Shown: positions 1 to 7,362 of the stretch, one piece after another
How positions within the stretch are numbered: position 1 is the first letter of the stretch
How the letters are laid out: each line of letters begins with the position of its first letter
Source of the DNA: an uncultured Eubacteriales bacterium
Lineage (GTDB): Bacteria; Bacillota_A; Clostridia; Christensenellales; Aristaeellaceae
Length of the DNA: 14,692 nt
NCBI GenBank assembly: GCA_944333375.1
Contig: CALVKX010000025.1
Location: 1-14,692 of the forward strand
Reading direction: 5' to 3'
Position numbers and translations under genes: made by a program
The notes under the pieces: model-generated
Database searches by the model: none
What the model saw: only the letters and a program-made list of their open reading frames with translations
Told to the model about the DNA's origin: nothing

Positions 1-1766
1 GCGCCGAGATCACGCGGGGCGGCAAGCTGGTATTCTTCAATCAAAAGGGAGAGCTGCTGCTGGAGGAGTTCGCGCGCAACCGCCGCGACCTGCAAAGCAA
101 GGACTGCTCCGCGCTGGAAATCGAGGGCCGCGAGTTCAAGGGCCTCACCGGTGGAGACTACCGGCTGACGGCCCGCTTCGAGGCCAACCCCGACGAAAAG
201 CTCTTTGGCATGGGACAGTACCAGCAGGACTGCCTGGACATCAAGGGCTGCACGCTGGAGCTTGCGCATCGCAACTCCCAGGCGAGCGTGCCCTTTGTGG
301 TGTCCAGCCGGGGCTATGGCTTTTTGTGGAACAACCCGGCCATCGGCGAGGTGACCTTCGGCAAGAACCTGACCGTCTGGAAGGCGTGGGCGACCAAGGG
401 GCTGGATTACTGGGTCTGCGCAGGCGACATGCCCGCACAAATCCATGCTTCCTACATGCGGGCCGTGGGCACACCGCCCGAAATGCCCGAATACGGCTTG
501 GGCTTCTGGCAGTGCAAGCTGCGCTATCTCACGCAGGAGGAACTGCTCCGGGTGGCGCGGGAATACAAGCGCCGCGGCCTGCCCATCGACGTGATCGTGG
601 TGGATTTCTTCCACTGGCCGCTTCAGGGCGACTGGAAATTCGACCCGGAATACTGGCCCGATCCTGACGCGATGATCCGGGAGCTGGAGGAGATGGGGAT
701 CGCGCTGATGGTGTCCGTCTGGCCCACGGTGGATCAGAAGAGCAAAAACTACGAACCCATGTGGAACCGCGGGCTGCTGGTGCATACCGAGCGCGGGGTG
801 AAAACCACGATGGAGTTTCTGGGAAGCTGCACCTTCTTTGACGCCACCAACCCCGAGGCGCGTGACTATGTGTGGCAGACCGTCAAGCGCAACTACTACG
901 ACAAGGGCGTCAAGCTGTTCTGGCTGGACGTAGCCGAGCCGGAGTACAGCGTCTACGACTTTGACAACTATCGCTACCACGTGGGCAGCAATTTGCAGGT
1001 CGGCAACCTGTACCCCGTGATGTACGCCAAGGCCTTTTTCGACGGCATGCGGGCCGCGGGAACGGAGGCGGTGGTCAACCTGCTTCGCTGCGCGTGGGCC
1101 GGCTCGGCGCGTTACGGCGCGCTGGTATGGAGCGGGGATATCGCCTCCAGCTTCCAAAGCCTGCGCAACCAGCTCTCCGCCGGCCTGAACATGGGCATGG
1201 CGGGCATCCCCTGGTGGACGACCGACATCGGCGGCTTTCACGGCGGCAATCCGAATGACCCGGCCTTCCGCGAGCTGTTCGCCCGCTGGTTTGCGTGGGG
1301 CTGCTTCTGCCCGGTGATGCGCCTGCACGGCGACCGTGAGCCGCACGACCGGCTGCCCATGAGCGATCACGGTGGCGGCATGTGCGCATCCGGTGCGGAC
1401 AACGAGGTCTGGAGCTACGGCGAGGAGGTCTATGCCATCTGCCGCAAATATCTCGGTCTGCGCGAGCGCCTGCGCCCCTATGTCCGCGGCCTGATGCGGC
1501 GCACGCACGAGACCGGCGAGCCCGTCATGCGTCCGATGTTTTTCGACTTCCCGCAGGATGAGGTGTGCTGGGGCCTGGAAACGCAGTACATGTTCGGCCC
1601 GGACTACCTCGTTGCGCCGGTGCTGGAGGCGGGCGCGCAGACCCGGCGCGTCTACCTGCCCGCGGGCCGCTGGCAGAACATCGATACCGGCGAAGAGCAC
1701 GCGGGCGGCTTATGGATCGACGCGCCCGCTCCGCTGGATGTGATCCCCGTCATGAAGCGCCTCTGA
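1..1766 (+). CDS. GH31 family alpha-glycosidase, probable alpha-xylosidase (5' end outside window)
   Basis: This gene is partial. The frame is open from the left edge (first full codon at base 3), so 587 C-terminal residues are visible and the start lies upstream. The product hydrolyses terminal alpha-linked sugars by the retaining mechanism of GH31. The visible part begins in the N-terminal beta-sandwich, then runs through the catalytic barrel. The segment FFHWPLQGDWKFDPEYWPDP is typical of the alpha-xylosidase branch, KLFWLDVAEPE holds the nucleophile Asp (codon 927-929), and WSGDI holds the probable acid/base Asp (codon 1137-1139), followed by GIPWWTTDIGGF. The protein ends at IPVMKRL directly after the proximal C-terminal sheet, with no distal domain. 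No signal peptide can be judged. A cytoplasmic role in xyloglucan-type oligosaccharide breakdown is inferred. GH31 membership is sure; the xylosidase specificity is likely but not proven. Confidence 0.93.
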   Translation, partial: AEITRGGKLVFFNQKGELLLEEFARNRRDLQSKDCSALEIEGREFKGLTGGDYRLTARFEANPDEKLFGMGQYQQDCLDIKGCTLELAHRNSQASVPFVVSSRGYGFLWNNPAIGEVTFGKNLTVWKAWATKGLDYWVCAGDMPAQIHASYMRAVGTPPEMPEYGLGFWQCKLRYLTQEELLRVAREYKRRGLPIDVIVVDFFHWPLQGDWKFDPEYWPDPDAMIRELEEMGIALMVSVWPTVDQKSKNYEPMWNRGLLVHTERGVKTTMEFLGSCTFFDATNPEARDYVWQTVKRNYYDKGVKLFWLDVAEPEYSVYDFDNYRYHVGSNLQVGNLYPVMYAKAFFDGMRAAGTEAVVNLLRCAWAGSARYGALVWSGDIASSFQSLRNQLSAGLNMGMAGIPWWTTDIGGFHGGNPNDPAFRELFARWFAWGCFCPVMRLHGDREPHDRLPMSDHGGGMCASGADNEVWSYGEEVYAICRKYLGLRERLRPYVRGLMRRTHETGEPVMRPMFFDFPQDEVCWGLETQYMFGPDYLVAPVLEAGAQTRRVYLPAGRWQNIDTGEEHAGGLWIDAPAPLDVIPVMKRL

Positions 1767-1777
1767 TCCCCGTTCGT

Positions 1778-1806
1778 CCCGCCGCGCTTTCCCGCGGCGG
1801 GCCTTT
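1778..1806 (+). terminator. Probable terminator of the GH31 gene
   Basis: A 9-bp perfect GC stem (1778-1786 with 1793-1801, 6-nt loop) starts 11 bases after the GH31 stop. Only a short CCTTT follows before an A-run, so the T-tract is weak. It lies back to back with the better terminator for the opposite strand, and the two together separate the convergent genes. Confidence 0.55.
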
Positions 1807-1843
1807 AAAAAAAAGGCCACCAATTCCTTTCGGAATCGGTGGC
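1807..1843 (-). terminator. Rho-independent terminator of the secreted-protein/SH3b unit
   Basis: Read on the minus strand, a 12-bp stem (1843-1832 with 1827-1816, one mismatched pair, 4-nt loop) is followed by a run of eight T (1814-1807). It sits about 30 bases past the stop of the secreted-protein gene at 1872. Confidence 0.9.
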
Positions 1844-1871
1844 TCCTGGGCTTCGACGCCCCTGGTTTGTC

Positions 1872-2408
1872 TTACTCCTCCGTATGGTGGAACTGCATAT
1901 CGCTCAGGAATTTCACAGCGACATCCAGTTCTTCCTCGGAAACCTGCACATCCCCGGCCAGCTCCAGCAGCAGGCCGATGAAGTACCCGTCATAGACCGT
2001 ATAGATCTCCACGTACTCGTCATGCTCGGAGTTCTCGTCCACGATGATGAGCTTGGTTCCCTCCGAGGTCTGGGAAATCGTCTCCGTTGGGTTGGCGAAA
2101 TCCTCCTTGGAGACGGCGATCAGGTTTTCCAGCTCCTCGTCCGACAAATCGTTGATCGAACGGTCCGCATACTCCTCGGAATAGCCCATGGACAGAACCA
2201 TCAGCAGCCCGTCTTCCTCCTCGGGGGTCATTTGCGCATAGAGCACATCCCCGTACCAGCTTTCCTCAAACGCATAGCCATCGGGCACAACCACCGAAAT
2301 GCTCAGCGTATCGTTCACCTGCACGCTTACGGGTTCCGCCGTCTCCGCCAGCGCAAACGCCGGCACCAGCATGACAGCAAGCAGCAACGCAAAAATCTTT
2401 TTCATCAT
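1872..2408 (-). CDS. Secreted protein of unknown function
   Basis: The gene encodes 178 residues and I do not recognise its family. The N-terminus MMKKIFALLLAVMLVPAFALA is a clear Sec signal peptide with an AxA-type cleavage site before ETAEPV. The mature part is strongly acidic, with many Glu and Asp and few aromatic residues, and reads as one small alpha/beta domain. There is no lipobox, sortase motif or membrane anchor. The start is placed at the ATG-ATG pair (2408/2405) because an AGAGGTG ribosome binding site (2414-2420) lies 7 bases upstream; a further in-frame ATG at 2426 lies before that site and is unlikely. The gene follows the SH3b gene by 36 bases with no terminator between them, so the two are probably co-transcribed, and both products would be exported. 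Confidence 0.8.
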   Translation of the reverse strand: MMKKIFALLLAVMLVPAFALAETAEPVSVQVNDTLSISVVVPDGYAFEESWYGDVLYAQMTPEEEDGLLMVLSMGYSEEYADRSINDLSDEELENLIAVSKEDFANPTETISQTSEGTKLIIVDENSEHDEYVEIYTVYDGYFIGLLLELAGDVQVSEEELDVAVKFLSDMQFHHTEE

Positions 2409-2444
2409 TTTTGCACCTCTTTTCATAGATTATGCCACGGCGGC

Positions 2445-3068
2445 TCAGTCGTTGAGGACCGCGCCAACGCTCGTCCCGTCATCCACGACCGTCATATACT
2501 TGCGGTACATAAAGCCCACATACCCGGTCTGGGGATCGCTCACCTGCGCCCAGTTATTGTCCTGAGCGATTACGGTAAGCGGATAGCCGGCGTAGCAGCG
2601 CATGATGACGCGGCAGTCGTAAGAGGGCGCCCAGCGGAAGTTCACATAGCCGTTAGGCTTGGACGGCCTGACGACGACCTCATAGGGCTCAACGAGCTTA
2701 AAATTCTTGAAATTGGGCATCTGCGGCGTGGTGGACTTGTTGTCATCCTCCTTCTTCCCGGTGGGCTTCTCCACCACCAGGTAGCGGGTCATCATGTAGC
2801 CCTCCCAGGTGCGGCCGCCGCTCGTGTATGCGACATGCGCCCACTTATGGTCGGACACGTAGCTCAGGATGTCAACCACAGCACCATAGGGAACCTCGGT
2901 CAGCACGTTGTTTGCCGGAGCAATGGGATCCTTTCTGAGATGTACGCTGCCGCCATTGCTGGTTTTCACATACATGCTGCCCGTGTTTGCCGACGCCATC
3001 GCAGGCAGCATCATGCACAGCAAAACAATGGCCACAAGCCCGGCCAGAACTTTCCTGTTCTTCATCAT
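2445..3068 (-). CDS. Secreted protein with two bacterial SH3 domains
   Basis: The 207-residue product has a Sec signal peptide (about residues 1-27, ending MASA). Two SH3b-like domains follow: the first shows GSVHLRKDP and a GxxxMMTRYL strand near its end, the second shows GYVNFRWAP and GYVGFMYRKYM. These match the repeated VNvRsgP pattern and closing Gly-aromatic strand of SH3b domains, which commonly bind cell-wall peptidoglycan or mediate protein contacts. A Lys/Asp-rich linker separates the domains, and no catalytic domain is present, so a wall-associated adaptor role is inferred. The start at 3068 follows a strong AAGGAGG site (3074-3080) by 5 bases; ATG 3065 is equally possible, and ATG 3089 lies upstream of that site. 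Confidence 0.85.
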   Translation of the reverse strand: MMKNRKVLAGLVAIVLLCMMLPAMASANTGSMYVKTSNGGSVHLRKDPIAPANNVLTEVPYGAVVDILSYVSDHKWAHVAYTSGGRTWEGYMMTRYLVVEKPTGKKEDDNKSTTPQMPNFKNFKLVEPYEVVVRPSKPNGYVNFRWAPSYDCRVIMRCYAGYPLTVIAQDNNWAQVSDPQTGYVGFMYRKYMTVVDDGTSVGAVLND

Positions 3069-3100
3069 TGCAACCTCCTTGAAAATCAAGTGTTGCGTTT

Positions 3101-3109
3101 ACTATATCA
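3101..3109 (-). promoter_or_regulatory. Possible extended -10 promoter for the SH3b gene
   Basis: On the minus strand TGATATAGT reads as TGn plus a -10 like TATAGT, about 33 bases before the start codon, in the AT-rich gap 3069-3218. No convincing -35 is seen at 16-18 bases. Nothing else recognisable lies in this gap apart from the ribosome binding site. Confidence 0.4.
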
Positions 3110-3218
3110 TAGATTAAGAAAAAATGGAAGACGATGCTTGTACTGTAACAACTATAAAATTTGACGCCTTCCTCTTGCCGCACTCGGGGCCGGGAAGGAC
3201 GGCGAAAGCGTAAACATC

Positions 3219-3249
3219 AAAAAAAGACCGGGGAACCTTTTCCCCGGTC
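3219..3249 (-). terminator. Rho-independent terminator of the polysaccharide-control operon
   Basis: Read on the minus strand, a perfect 10-bp GC-rich stem (3249-3240 with 3235-3226, 4-nt loop) is followed by seven T (3225-3219). It lies about 70 bases beyond the stop of the phosphatase gene and marks the 3' end of the leftward operon. Confidence 0.93.
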
Positions 3250-3317
3250 CATATTCAATGGCGCGTATTGCCGCTATTTCACGTTTGGCTTGCCGTCCCT
3301 TTCCGCCGAAACATTCC

Positions 3318-4067
3318 TCAGGTCGGGCCGGCGGCGTCTGCCGGCGTGCGGCCGGCGTTGATAAGCTCCCGGGGATTGTCCACAAACAGCGCCCGCGCAA
3401 GGGAAGCGCCGAAGCGCTTTTCTATCTCCGCAAAGGCCTGGGCGAGGCGGATGGGGCGGCTGGTGCAGTTGTGGGCGTCCGAGGCGATGAAGTCGGTCAG
3501 GCCGCCGTCGAGCATCCCGTCGCGGAATTTGCGCACCTTCCGGGGCAGACGCCCGATGATGGTGTTGGCGTTGATCTGAAAGGCAACGGGGAACTCGCTC
3601 CTGAGCCGGCGAATCTCCTCCAGGCGGCCATAGAGCGCCTGATAGCGCTCGCAGTGCGCAACGACGGTCCGATAGCCCCGGTTGGAGAGCTTGCGGACCG
3701 CGTCGAGGATGCCCTCCCAGGGTGTGAGTGGGTCAAACTCAACCAGAACGCAGGACGTGTCCGCTAAGGTGGGGATGCGGCGCTCCTGAAGCTGGCGGAT
3801 GGCGACATCGGAATAGAAGATCTCGCAGCCGGCGGAGATCGAAACGGCGATTCCCTCATCCCGGCAGGCCTGGCGCAGCACGCCGAGATGGCGTAGATAG
3901 CGCTCTGCCGGAAAGGGTTCCATAGCGGGATAGGCATGGCTGGTGGCAATGATGTGCGTTACGCCGTCCCGCTGGGCCAGGCGCAGCATTTCCAGAGACT
4001 CCTCCGCAGACCTGGGGCCATCGTCCACGCCGTAGACGACATGCTGATGGATGTCGACAAAGCCCAT
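3318..4067 (-). CDS. cpsB: CpsB/CapC-family PHP protein-tyrosine phosphatase
   Basis: This 249-residue protein is a metal-dependent tyrosine phosphatase of the PHP fold (CpsB/YwqE type), which removes phosphate from the tyrosine tail of the cognate BY-kinase. Metal-site motifs are in the expected order: DIHQH (H7, H9), GVDDG (D15, D16), H44, GCEI (E82), AHCER (H138, E140) and SDAH (D197, H199). The length is normal for the family. Two local departures are a Tyr in the usual HILPGIDDG block (HVVYGVDDG) and TSHAYP where TPHH is usual. The start codon overlaps the kinase stop by one base (TGATG), which points to translational coupling. It is the last gene of the operon and is cytoplasmic. The family call is sure; the kinase as its substrate is inferred from context. 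Confidence 0.93.
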   Translation of the reverse strand: MGFVDIHQHVVYGVDDGPRSAEESLEMLRLAQRDGVTHIIATSHAYPAMEPFPAERYLRHLGVLRQACRDEGIAVSISAGCEIFYSDVAIRQLQERRIPTLADTSCVLVEFDPLTPWEGILDAVRKLSNRGYRTVVAHCERYQALYGRLEEIRRLRSEFPVAFQINANTIIGRLPRKVRKFRDGMLDGGLTDFIASDAHNCTSRPIRLAQAFAEIEKRFGASLARALFVDNPRELINAGRTPADAAGPT

Positions 4068-4876
4068 CAGTCTTCGCCCACCTTCTGCTTTTCAGCGGCG
4101 GCCGAGGCGTGCGAGGCCCCTTCGCGGTGCGACAGGCGCTTGGGAGACTGGGCGGTGGGCTTTTTATCCTTGCTGACGTACTCCTCGCTGCTGTAATGGG
4201 AGTAGTAGGACTTATAATAATACTTCCTGGATTTGTGCGTTTCCATGACGACCTTGTTAAGGATGATGCCAAGGACAGCGCAGCCGGAGTTCTGAATCTG
4301 ACGGATGGCGGACTTGAGCTCACGGCGGGAGATGCGCTCGTTGGTGACGGTGAAGAGTGTGCCGTCGCAGACATTGGCAATCATGGCGGCGTCGACAATC
4401 AGGCCGACGGGAGGCGCGTCCACGAGGACGAAGTTGTAGCGCCTGCCCAGGTCCTTCATCAGGGAAGCGAAGCGCGCGGAGGTGAGCAGGGGCAGGGAAT
4501 TGATGACCTCCTTGCCGCTGGGAACCACGTAGAGGTTGGGGATGTTGGTCGCATACTCAATTTGCTCCATGGCGCACCTTCCGGCCAGGAAATGGGTAAG
4601 GCCCAGGACAGGGTCCTTGCAGGCGACGTCATAGCGGCTGAGAAAGACGGACTTTCTGAGGTCGGCATCGACCATGATGACCGAATAGCCCAGAAAAGCC
4701 AGGCGCTCGGCGAGCTGGAAGCAGATGAAGCTCTTGCCCTCGTTGGCGTCGCAGCTGGTCATCATGATGGACTTGTACTGCGTGCCCGAGAAGATCACGT
4801 TGCTGGCCAGCGTGTTGATCGCCTCGGTGGTCGCGTAATCAAGCAAGGGGATATTGCGCAGCGTCATGCTTTTCAT
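4067..4876 (-). CDS. cpsD: CpsD/CapB-family bacterial tyrosine kinase
   Basis: The 269-residue product is the cytoplasmic BY-kinase half of a split Wzz/kinase system controlling capsule or exopolysaccharide export. Walker A is SCDANEGKS (residues 41-49, K48), Walker A' is VIMVDADLRK (D70, D72) and Walker B is FVLVDAPP (D153). A Tyr cluster follows at residues 219-233, with seven Tyr (219, 220, 221, 224, 225, 228, 233), the autophosphorylation tail of the family. Unlike most members, about 36 more residues rich in Lys, Ser and Ala follow the Tyr cluster. The Walker A lacks the usual Pro-Gly before EGKS (Asn at that place), and Phe replaces the common Thr after GKS. The ATG overlaps the upstream gene by 4 bases (ATGA); Met4 is a less likely start. 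Confidence 0.93.
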   Translation of the reverse strand: MKSMTLRNIPLLDYATTEAINTLASNVIFSGTQYKSIMMTSCDANEGKSFICFQLAERLAFLGYSVIMVDADLRKSVFLSRYDVACKDPVLGLTHFLAGRCAMEQIEYATNIPNLYVVPSGKEVINSLPLLTSARFASLMKDLGRRYNFVLVDAPPVGLIVDAAMIANVCDGTLFTVTNERISRRELKSAIRQIQNSGCAVLGIILNKVVMETHKSRKYYYKSYYSHYSSEEYVSKDKKPTAQSPKRLSHREGASHASAAAEKQKVGED

Positions 4877-5628
4877 CGCTTGCCACCTCTGCTCTTGGTA
4901 AAGGCGGCCTGCTGATGGGTCATCGGCACGATGGCAAAGACCGGCAGGCCCAGGTGTTTTTCAACGTCGTCCACGGATTTGATGGAATCGTCCATGATGA
5001 AGCGAAGGACGACCACGCCCATCGACAGCGCAAGGCCCAGCAGCATCCCGATGATGAGGGTCTGCGCCTTCTTGGGGCTGACGGGCGAGTCGGGGACGAT
5101 GGCTTCCGAAAGCAGGTTGGGGCGCTCGGCGGCCATGATCTTGGAGACATAGTCGCTGACGACGCTTGCGTACTCGTTGGCCATGGCCCGGGCCTCCTGC
5201 GGGTTGGTGGAGGTGACGGTGATGTAGAGGATGCGGGTATCGGCGGGGTTGTCCACCTTGACCATGCTCTCGAGCTCCTCATAGGAATAGTCCAGCCCGA
5301 GGTTGGTGCGGACCATCTCCTTGACCTCCCAGGTCTTGAACAGCTCCGTATAGTCGGAGGCCAGGTAGTTGCCCAGCTGGAGGTCGGAGAGGTTGACGAC
5401 GGAATCGTTGGAATTGAGTACGTAAAGCTTTGCAACCGCCTCATAGGTCGGCACAGCAATCGCAAACACGTACACACCCGCCAGGATAATGCCCAGCACG
5501 GCGGCTGCGATGATATATTTCAGCTTATCCAGGATCTCATAGCCAAGCTCCAGAAGGTCGATTTCCGTCTCCTGTTGCATCTCTGCCCCCGTGACGCTGA
5601 GCGTCTGGGGCTGCTGTGATTGCTGCAT
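4873..5628 (-). CDS. Wzz/CapA-type polysaccharide chain-length modulator and kinase activator
   Basis: The 251-residue membrane protein has two helices (residues 38-59 and 188-210) flanking an extracytoplasmic domain, with a Pro-rich P-x2-P-x2-P segment (P179, P182, P185) just before the second helix, as in Wzz-family proteins. The short cytoplasmic tail after helix 2 (to residue 251) is the part that, in CapA-type partners, docks on and activates the BY-kinase; here the kinase is the next gene, overlapping by 4 bases. The start at 5628 has CGGAGG four bases upstream. Met17 is a weaker alternative, preceded only by a G-rich stretch. The N-terminal 16 residues are Gln-rich. The role is control of polymer length and export together with the kinase and phosphatase. 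Confidence 0.9.
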   Translation of the reverse strand: MQQSQQPQTLSVTGAEMQQETEIDLLELGYEILDKLKYIIAAAVLGIILAGVYVFAIAVPTYEAVAKLYVLNSNDSVVNLSDLQLGNYLASDYTELFKTWEVKEMVRTNLGLDYSYEELESMVKVDNPADTRILYITVTSTNPQEARAMANEYASVVSDYVSKIMAAERPNLLSEAIVPDSPVSPKKAQTLIIGMLLGLALSMGVVVLRFIMDDSIKSVDDVEKHLGLPVFAIVPMTHQQAAFTKSRGGKR

Positions 5629-5660
5629 GTTTCCTCCGAAGCGGTAATAATCAGGTCATG

Positions 5661-5691
5661 GCGCTTGCGGCGGACGGACCGCCGCAAGCGC
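5661..5691 (-). repeat. Strong intergenic hairpin before the Wzz gene
   Basis: The arms 5661-5673 and 5679-5691 are perfect 13-bp inverted repeats with a 5-base loop. On the minus strand they lie in the 119-base gap between the secreted-protein stop and the Wzz start. No T-tract follows, so it does not look like an intrinsic terminator. A processing, mRNA-stability or pause element is inferred. Confidence 0.7.
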
Positions 5692-5692
5692 T

Positions 5693-5734
5693 GAATCTCA
5701 CAATAGCGATTCCCCCAAGGCTCTCGTGAGATTC
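5693..5734 (-). repeat. Second inverted repeat in the same gap
   Basis: The 9-bp arms 5693-5701 and 5726-5734 (GAATCTCAC and its complement) are separated by 24 bases, ending 13 bases past the stop of the secreted-protein gene. They adjoin the 13-bp hairpin at 5661-5691, so the gap can form two stems in series. The function is unknown. Confidence 0.55.
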
Positions 5735-5747
5735 GCAGGGAAGGGGA

Positions 5748-6284
5748 TCAGATGTCTTCCTTATCGCTCAGAACGGCCAGGTTCACAGAACCGGTAGCGA
5801 ACTCAGCAGCGATTTCCTCGGGGATGGTGACGACCAGCTTGCCGTTTTCCACGGTGCACTCAAGCTGGGTCCAGACCATCTCGCCGTCGACCATGATGCC
5901 GACCAGGACCACCACGGCATCCTCCTCGGTGTAGGAGGCGGCGGTGCTCAGGGTGACGGTGGCGGAACCGGTGACGGTGCCGGTGAGGATGACGGGGAAG
6001 AGCTCGTCAACCTTCAGGTCGTCAACCGCCACGCCGTCGGCCATCTCGATGTCCTCGATGCCGAAGTACTCGGCAACGCTGACATTGTTGTTGGCCAGCT
6101 CGGCAATCTCCTCAAGGATGGCCTTGGTCTCGGCGGTGGGCTGGGCCACGACGACGGAGACGGAAGCGCTGGTGGTCGTTGTGCTGACGACGTTCTGGGT
6201 GGTCTTGCTAGCGCCGGCCAGCGCGCTGACGCAGGTCAGGCACAGGACGAGCGCGACCGCAAGCGCCACAACTTTCTTGTTCAT
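5748..6284 (-). CDS. Secreted protein of unknown function inside the polysaccharide operon
   Basis: The 178-residue product has a Sec signal peptide (residues 1 to about 23, ending ALA-G) and a Thr/Ser/Val-rich first segment (VVSTTTTSASVSVVV). The rest is an acidic domain with two beta-rich halves (VILTGTVTGSATVTL and the strands around VWTQLECTVENGKLVVTI). There is no lipobox, membrane helix or sortase signal, and a single Cys remains in the mature part. I do not recognise the family. The start at 6284 has AAAGGAG about 10 bases upstream. The gene lies between the LCP gene (70-base gap) and the Wzz gene (119-base gap with hairpins), so it is probably part of the same transcript. An exported partner of polysaccharide assembly or a matrix protein is possible, by context only. 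Confidence 0.8.
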   Translation of the reverse strand: MNKKVVALAVALVLCLTCVSALAGASKTTQNVVSTTTTSASVSVVVAQPTAETKAILEEIAELANNNVSVAEYFGIEDIEMADGVAVDDLKVDELFPVILTGTVTGSATVTLSTAASYTEEDAVVVLVGIMVDGEMVWTQLECTVENGKLVVTIPEEIAAEFATGSVNLAVLSDKEDI

Positions 6285-6354
6285 TGCTAATCGACTCCTT
6301 TGCTGGTGTTGATGGGGAATCTATATCGAAACGCCTTTCGGCCTTTCGACCGTG

Positions 6355-7362
6355 TCAGACGGGCTCATAAAAGAGCCCGAGCACAAGCTCCATGAGAGCC
6401 TGCTGGTCAACGTGGAACTCGATAAAGCCGTCAGCCCCGTCCACGTACTGGCCTTCGGGGTTGATGGTCTCCTCCACGGTATAGGAAGCGGCGCGGTTGG
6501 CCTCGTTGAGGATGCGGCCGCGGGCGATGTTGGTGGTGATGTAGGGATTGAGCCCGTCCAGAAGCGTGGCGAAGAAGCCGTTGTCCTGGCGGATGCGCTC
6601 AAAGGAGAGCGAGATGGCGTTGTTGAGGAACTGGCGCTGGCGACGCATGCGGGAAAAGTTGGTGCCGTCGCCGATCTCCATGCGCGAGCGCACGAACAGC
6701 TCGGTCTGCTCTCCATGAAGCGTGATGGTCGCGCCGGGCACCATGGCGGGGTCAAAGGCGGAGAAATCGTCCTCGATGGTGACGGTGACGCCGCCGAGCA
6801 GGTCGTTGAGCACGGGGATGCCGTCGAGGTTCATGGCGTAGTAGCCGTCGATGGAGATGCCGTACATCAGGCGCTGCACCGCCTCGACGGTGTAGCGGCA
6901 GCTCTGCGCCTTGCCGTCGCCAAAGCCGTGGGCCAGGCAGATCTGATGGGTGTTGGTGCCCAGCTCGTTGCCCAGGACGCCCAGGACGGTGATCTCGGCC
7001 ATGGTGTCGCGGTCGATCTGGATGCGGTGGATGACCTTGTCGTGGGTGTCGATGACGGTCAGCAGCAGAAAGTCGCACTGGCCGCCGCTGCGGTAGGGGC
7101 CGTTGTACTCCGTGCCCTCGTCGGTGGTGTCGATGCCCATGATAAGAAAGGTGCTCAGGCCGTTTTTGGGCTCGTATTCGACGCCCTCGTAGACGACATG
7201 GTCCTGAGCAAAGCGCCCTTCCAGGCTTCCCCGGGCCTCATGGCCCTGATCGGCGCGCTGGAAGACCAGCGCGATAACCACGCCCACCAGTGCCACCGCG
7301 CCCACCAGCAGCAGAAGCCTTCGGTAGAGCATCCTGTGATTGCGTCCGTAGGGTCGTTTCAC
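6355..7362 (-). CDS. LytR-CpsA-Psr (LCP) family glycopolymer transferase
   Basis: LCP enzymes move lipid-linked glycopolymers onto peptidoglycan on the outer face of the membrane. The 335-residue product has a short basic cytoplasmic N-terminus, one membrane helix (residues 16-34) and an extracytoplasmic LCP domain. That domain shows GIDTTDEG near its start, the RDT core (QIDRDTM, R118 and D119) and the Arg block RMRRQRQ (residues 238-244), which bind the pyrophosphate of the lipid carrier. I place the start at GTG 7362: its GTGA overlaps the stop of the upstream gene by 4 bases, and GGAGG lies 6 bases before it. Upstream in-frame extension gives only Gly/Arg-rich out-of-frame sequence of the neighbour, and ATG 7332 would leave little N-terminal tail. 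Wall attachment of the polymer controlled by the downstream Wzz/kinase is inferred. Confidence 0.92.
   Translation of the reverse strand: MKRPYGRNHRMLYRRLLLLVGAVALVGVVIALVFQRADQGHEARGSLEGRFAQDHVVYEGVEYEPKNGLSTFLIMGIDTTDEGTEYNGPYRSGGQCDFLLLTVIDTHDKVIHRIQIDRDTMAEITVLGVLGNELGTNTHQICLAHGFGDGKAQSCRYTVEAVQRLMYGISIDGYYAMNLDGIPVLNDLLGGVTVTIEDDFSAFDPAMVPGATITLHGEQTELFVRSRMEIGDGTNFSRMRRQRQFLNNAISLSFERIRQDNGFFATLLDGLNPYITTNIARGRILNEANRAASYTVEETINPEGQYVDGADGFIEFHVDQQALMELVLGLFYEPV

Noticed and set aside
1839..3164. A 441-codon plus-strand frame across the SH3b and secreted-protein genes
   Set aside because: The translation is His/Arg/Leu-rich with no domain, and the opposite strand carries two signal peptides with strong ribosome binding sites.
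5661..5691. Intrinsic terminator between the secreted-protein and Wzz genes
   Set aside because: The stem is strong but is followed by CATGACCTGA rather than a T-run on the minus strand.
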